Source: DATKGX01 sp035510555
GTDB lineage: Bacteria; Patescibacteriota; Microgenomatia; Levybacterales; UBA12049
Assembly: GCA_035510555.1 (NCBI GenBank)
Contig: DATKGX010000017.1
Coordinates: forward strand, 1 to 6,125
Reading direction: 5' to 3'
Length of the DNA: 6,125 bases
Below the pieces are notes generated by a model. That model saw nothing but the letters and a program-made list of their open reading frames with translations, was not told where the DNA came from and searched no databases. A program made the position numbers and the translations under genes. Of the stretch, positions 4,770-6,125 are shown piece after piece; position 1 is the stretch's first letter; every line of letters begins with the position of its first letter.

Positions 4770-4798
4770 TTGACGGATTTTCAAAAATACTGTATATT
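4770..4798 (+). promoter_or_regulatory. tuf promoter
   Basis: TTGACG (4770-4775) and TATATT (4793-4798) are spaced by 17 bp. The predicted transcript start is near 4805, giving a leader of about 35 nt before ATG 4840. This leader contrasts with the leaderless genes upstream. Confidence 0.75.
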
Positions 4799-4804
4799 AG
4801 TTCT

Positions 4805-4831
4805 TGACCTTTAGAAAAGAGGTCATTTTTT
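4805..4831 (+). promoter_or_regulatory. Hairpin plus T6 in the tuf leader (possible attenuator)
   Basis: TGACCTTT (4805-4812) pairs with AGAGGTCA (4818-4825) as an eight-bp stem with one G-U pair and a five-base loop (AGAAA). T6 (4826-4831) follows at once. This is the form of an intrinsic terminator, yet it lies downstream of the tuf promoter and before tuf, at the predicted 5' end of the mRNA. It may act as an attenuator or as a 5'-stabilising stem. The AGAGG inside the stem is the only SD-like sequence, but it is 17 bases from the ATG. Confidence 0.6.
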
Positions 4832-4839
4832 ATTAAGTT

Positions 4840-6021
4840 ATGGCAGACGTATATCAAAGAACAAAACCACACGTAAATATCGGAACCATCGGTCACGTTG
4901 ATCATGGTAAGACAACCTTAACCGCAGCTATCGCGACTGTGCTTTCTAAGCATGGTGGTGGAAAGGCAATGAAGTACGAAGATATCGATAACGCCCCCGA
5001 AGAAAAAGCCAGAGGAGTCACCATCAACATCACCCACGTCGAATACGAAACAGCCAAAAGACATTATGCTCACATTGACGCACCGGGACACGCAGATTAC
5101 ATTAAGAATATGATTACGGGAGCCGCCCAAATGGACGGTGCAATCCTCGTAGTTTCAGCCCCGGACGGCCCAATGCCACAAACCAGAGAACACATTTTAC
5201 TCGCCAGACAAGTCCAAGTTCCATCCATCGTCGTTTTTCTTAACAAATGCGATATGGTCCAAGACCCGGAACTCTTGGATTTGGTTGAAATGGAAGTCAG
5301 AGAGCTTTTAACAAAATACCAATATCCTGGCAATGATGTGCCAATCATCAGAGGCAGTGCGCTTAAAGCCCTAGAAGGCGATCCTGAAGAAGAAAAACAC
5401 ATCATGGAGTTAATGGATGCGGTTGATAGCTACATTCCAACCCCGGTTCGAGATACAGATAAGCCGTTCTTAATGCCGATTGAAGACGTTTTTTCAATCA
5501 AAGGCCGAGGAACAGTTGTTACCGGCAGAATTACCAGAGGAAAAGTTAAAGTTAACGAGCCGGTGGAAATCGTTGGAATCAGACCAACTAAAGCGTCAGT
5601 TGTAACAGGCGTCGAAATGTTTAAAAAATCTTTGGATGAAGGTCAAGCAGGCGACAACGTCGGAATTTTACTGCGCGGAATTGAAAAAGCCGATGTAGAA
5701 AGAGGACAAGTTTTGGCCAAACCAGGCTCAATTACGCCGCACAAGGAGTTTGAAGCAGAAGTTTATATCTTAACCAAAGAAGAAGGTGGACGACACACGC
5801 CATTCTTTACCGGATACCGACCGCAATTTTACATCGGTACAACCGATGTGACAGGAGAAGCCAATCTTCCAACCGGTGTCGAAATGGTTATGCCTGGGGA
5901 TAACGCTAAAATGACAGTCAAACTCATCGTTCCGGTTGCCATGGAAGAAGGACTTCGATTCGCAGTAAGAGAGGGTGGAAAAACCGTAGGAGCCGGGGTA
6001 ATCAGCAAAATCCTAGCCTAA
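4840..6021 (+). CDS. tuf: Elongation factor Tu
   Basis: EF-Tu is the GTPase that carries aminoacyl-tRNA to the ribosomal A site. The 393-aa length is normal. The G domain has all motifs: P-loop GHVDHGKT (18-25), switch I residues around RGVTIN (58-63), DAPGH with catalytic H84 (80-84), NKCD (135-138) and SAL (173-175). Domains II and III follow, with GRGTVVTGRI, GGRHTPFF and the C-terminal VGAGVISKILA. The usual DCPGH is DAPGH here, a known natural variant. The ATG has no SD in a normal position; the leader hairpin and T6 precede it. Codon use is more GC-rich than in the island genes upstream, as expected of a highly expressed gene. rpsJ follows after 33 bases with no terminator, probably as one operon. 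Confidence 0.99.
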   Translation: MADVYQRTKPHVNIGTIGHVDHGKTTLTAAIATVLSKHGGGKAMKYEDIDNAPEEKARGVTINITHVEYETAKRHYAHIDAPGHADYIKNMITGAAQMDGAILVVSAPDGPMPQTREHILLARQVQVPSIVVFLNKCDMVQDPELLDLVEMEVRELLTKYQYPGNDVPIIRGSALKALEGDPEEEKHIMELMDAVDSYIPTPVRDTDKPFLMPIEDVFSIKGRGTVVTGRITRGKVKVNEPVEIVGIRPTKASVVTGVEMFKKSLDEGQAGDNVGILLRGIEKADVERGQVLAKPGSITPHKEFEAEVYILTKEEGGRHTPFFTGYRPQFYIGTTDVTGEANLPTGVEMVMPGDNAKMTVKLIVPVAMEEGLRFAVREGGKTVGAGVISKILA

Positions 6022-6054
6022 TAGGTTTCATCCTCGCACTTTTTATTTACTAAT

Positions 6055-6125
6055 ATGCCAAAAGGAAGACTTAGAGTTCGCTTAAAAAGTTACGACGCGA
6101 GAGTCATCGACTCAACGTGCCAACA
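6055..6125 (+). CDS. rpsJ: 30S ribosomal protein S10, N-terminal fragment (3' truncated by window edge)
   Basis: Only the first 23 codons are visible. The encoded start, MPKGRLRVRLKSYDARVIDS, matches the beginning of S10, where an R-(I/V)-R-L-K-(A/S)-Y-D core is followed by (L/V)-(I/L)-D. S10 is part of the 30S head and also serves in transcription antitermination as NusE. Its place right after tuf is the usual order in many bacteria and supports the call. The 33-base gap (6022-6054) is AT-rich with no SD and no hairpin. Translation may depend on coupling or on an unstructured start region. Confidence 0.93.
   Translation, partial: MPKGRLRVRLKSYDARVIDSTCQ

Noticed and set aside
4712..4807. 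A 31-codon ATG frame upstream of tuf, preceded by GGAGG at 4691-4695, as a leader peptide.
   Set aside because: The SD-like bases are 16 nt from the ATG, the frame runs through the terminator stem and the tuf promoter, and its composition is explained by the hairpins. No regulatory codon run is seen.
4702..4905. Minus-strand 67-aa frame across the tuf leader.
   Set aside because: It overlaps the tuf promoter, the hairpins and the tuf start, and has no recognisable features. It is a shadow frame.
1..6125. tRNA, rRNA, CRISPR repeats, insertion sequences or phage genes.
   Set aside because: No cloverleaf, rRNA-like, regularly spaced repeat, transposase or integrase signature was found on either strand.

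Overview
The window looks like a piece of a small, AT-rich bacterial genome, most likely a Patescibacteria (Candidate Phyla Radiation) organism of the Microgenomates/Katanobacteria kind. This placement is an inference. It rests on an EF-Tu with the DAPGH and TINITHVEY variants, tuf followed directly by rpsJ, very compact spacing, small unrecognised proteins, and almost no Shine-Dalgarno (SD) sites. All complete genes read through in the standard code; their stops are TAA or TAG, never TGA.

Layout. The left edge holds the 3' end of fusA (EF-G, positions 1-489). The right end holds a complete tuf (EF-Tu, 4840-6021) and the first 71 bases of rpsJ (ribosomal protein S10, from 6055). In the usual str-type cluster fusA is followed at once by tuf. 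Here about 4.3 kb separates them. That stretch holds nine genes on both strands: a 73-aa unknown protein, a MazG-like pyrophosphohydrolase, a DUF378 membrane protein (minus strand), a four-helix membrane protein, a 118-aa unknown protein, an HTH protein with an antitoxin-like C-terminus (minus strand), a histidine phosphatase, a small methyltransferase and Maf. Only the methyltransferase and maf overlap as an operon pair.

The most striking feature is how these genes start. Six consensus-like sigma70 promoters place the -10 box 6-7 bases (9 in one further case) before the start codon, so the predicted mRNA begins at or within a few bases of ATG/GTG. These are apparently leaderless or nearly leaderless mRNAs. 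The pattern resolves three start codons: the four-helix protein starts at GTG 1518, the HTH protein at ATG 2794, and the phosphatase at ATG 2854. The exception is the DUF378 gene, which has a near-perfect SD. tuf is also different: it has a promoter with a predicted leader of about 35 nt, and this leader begins with a hairpin followed by six T residues, resembling an attenuator. A strong 11-bp hairpin upstream insulates tuf from maf.

Functionally, the edges are translation machinery. The island includes two candidate nucleotide house-cleaning enzymes (MazG-like and Maf), a phosphatase, a methyltransferase, membrane proteins and a putative regulator. I see no mobile element, tRNA, rRNA or CRISPR array.
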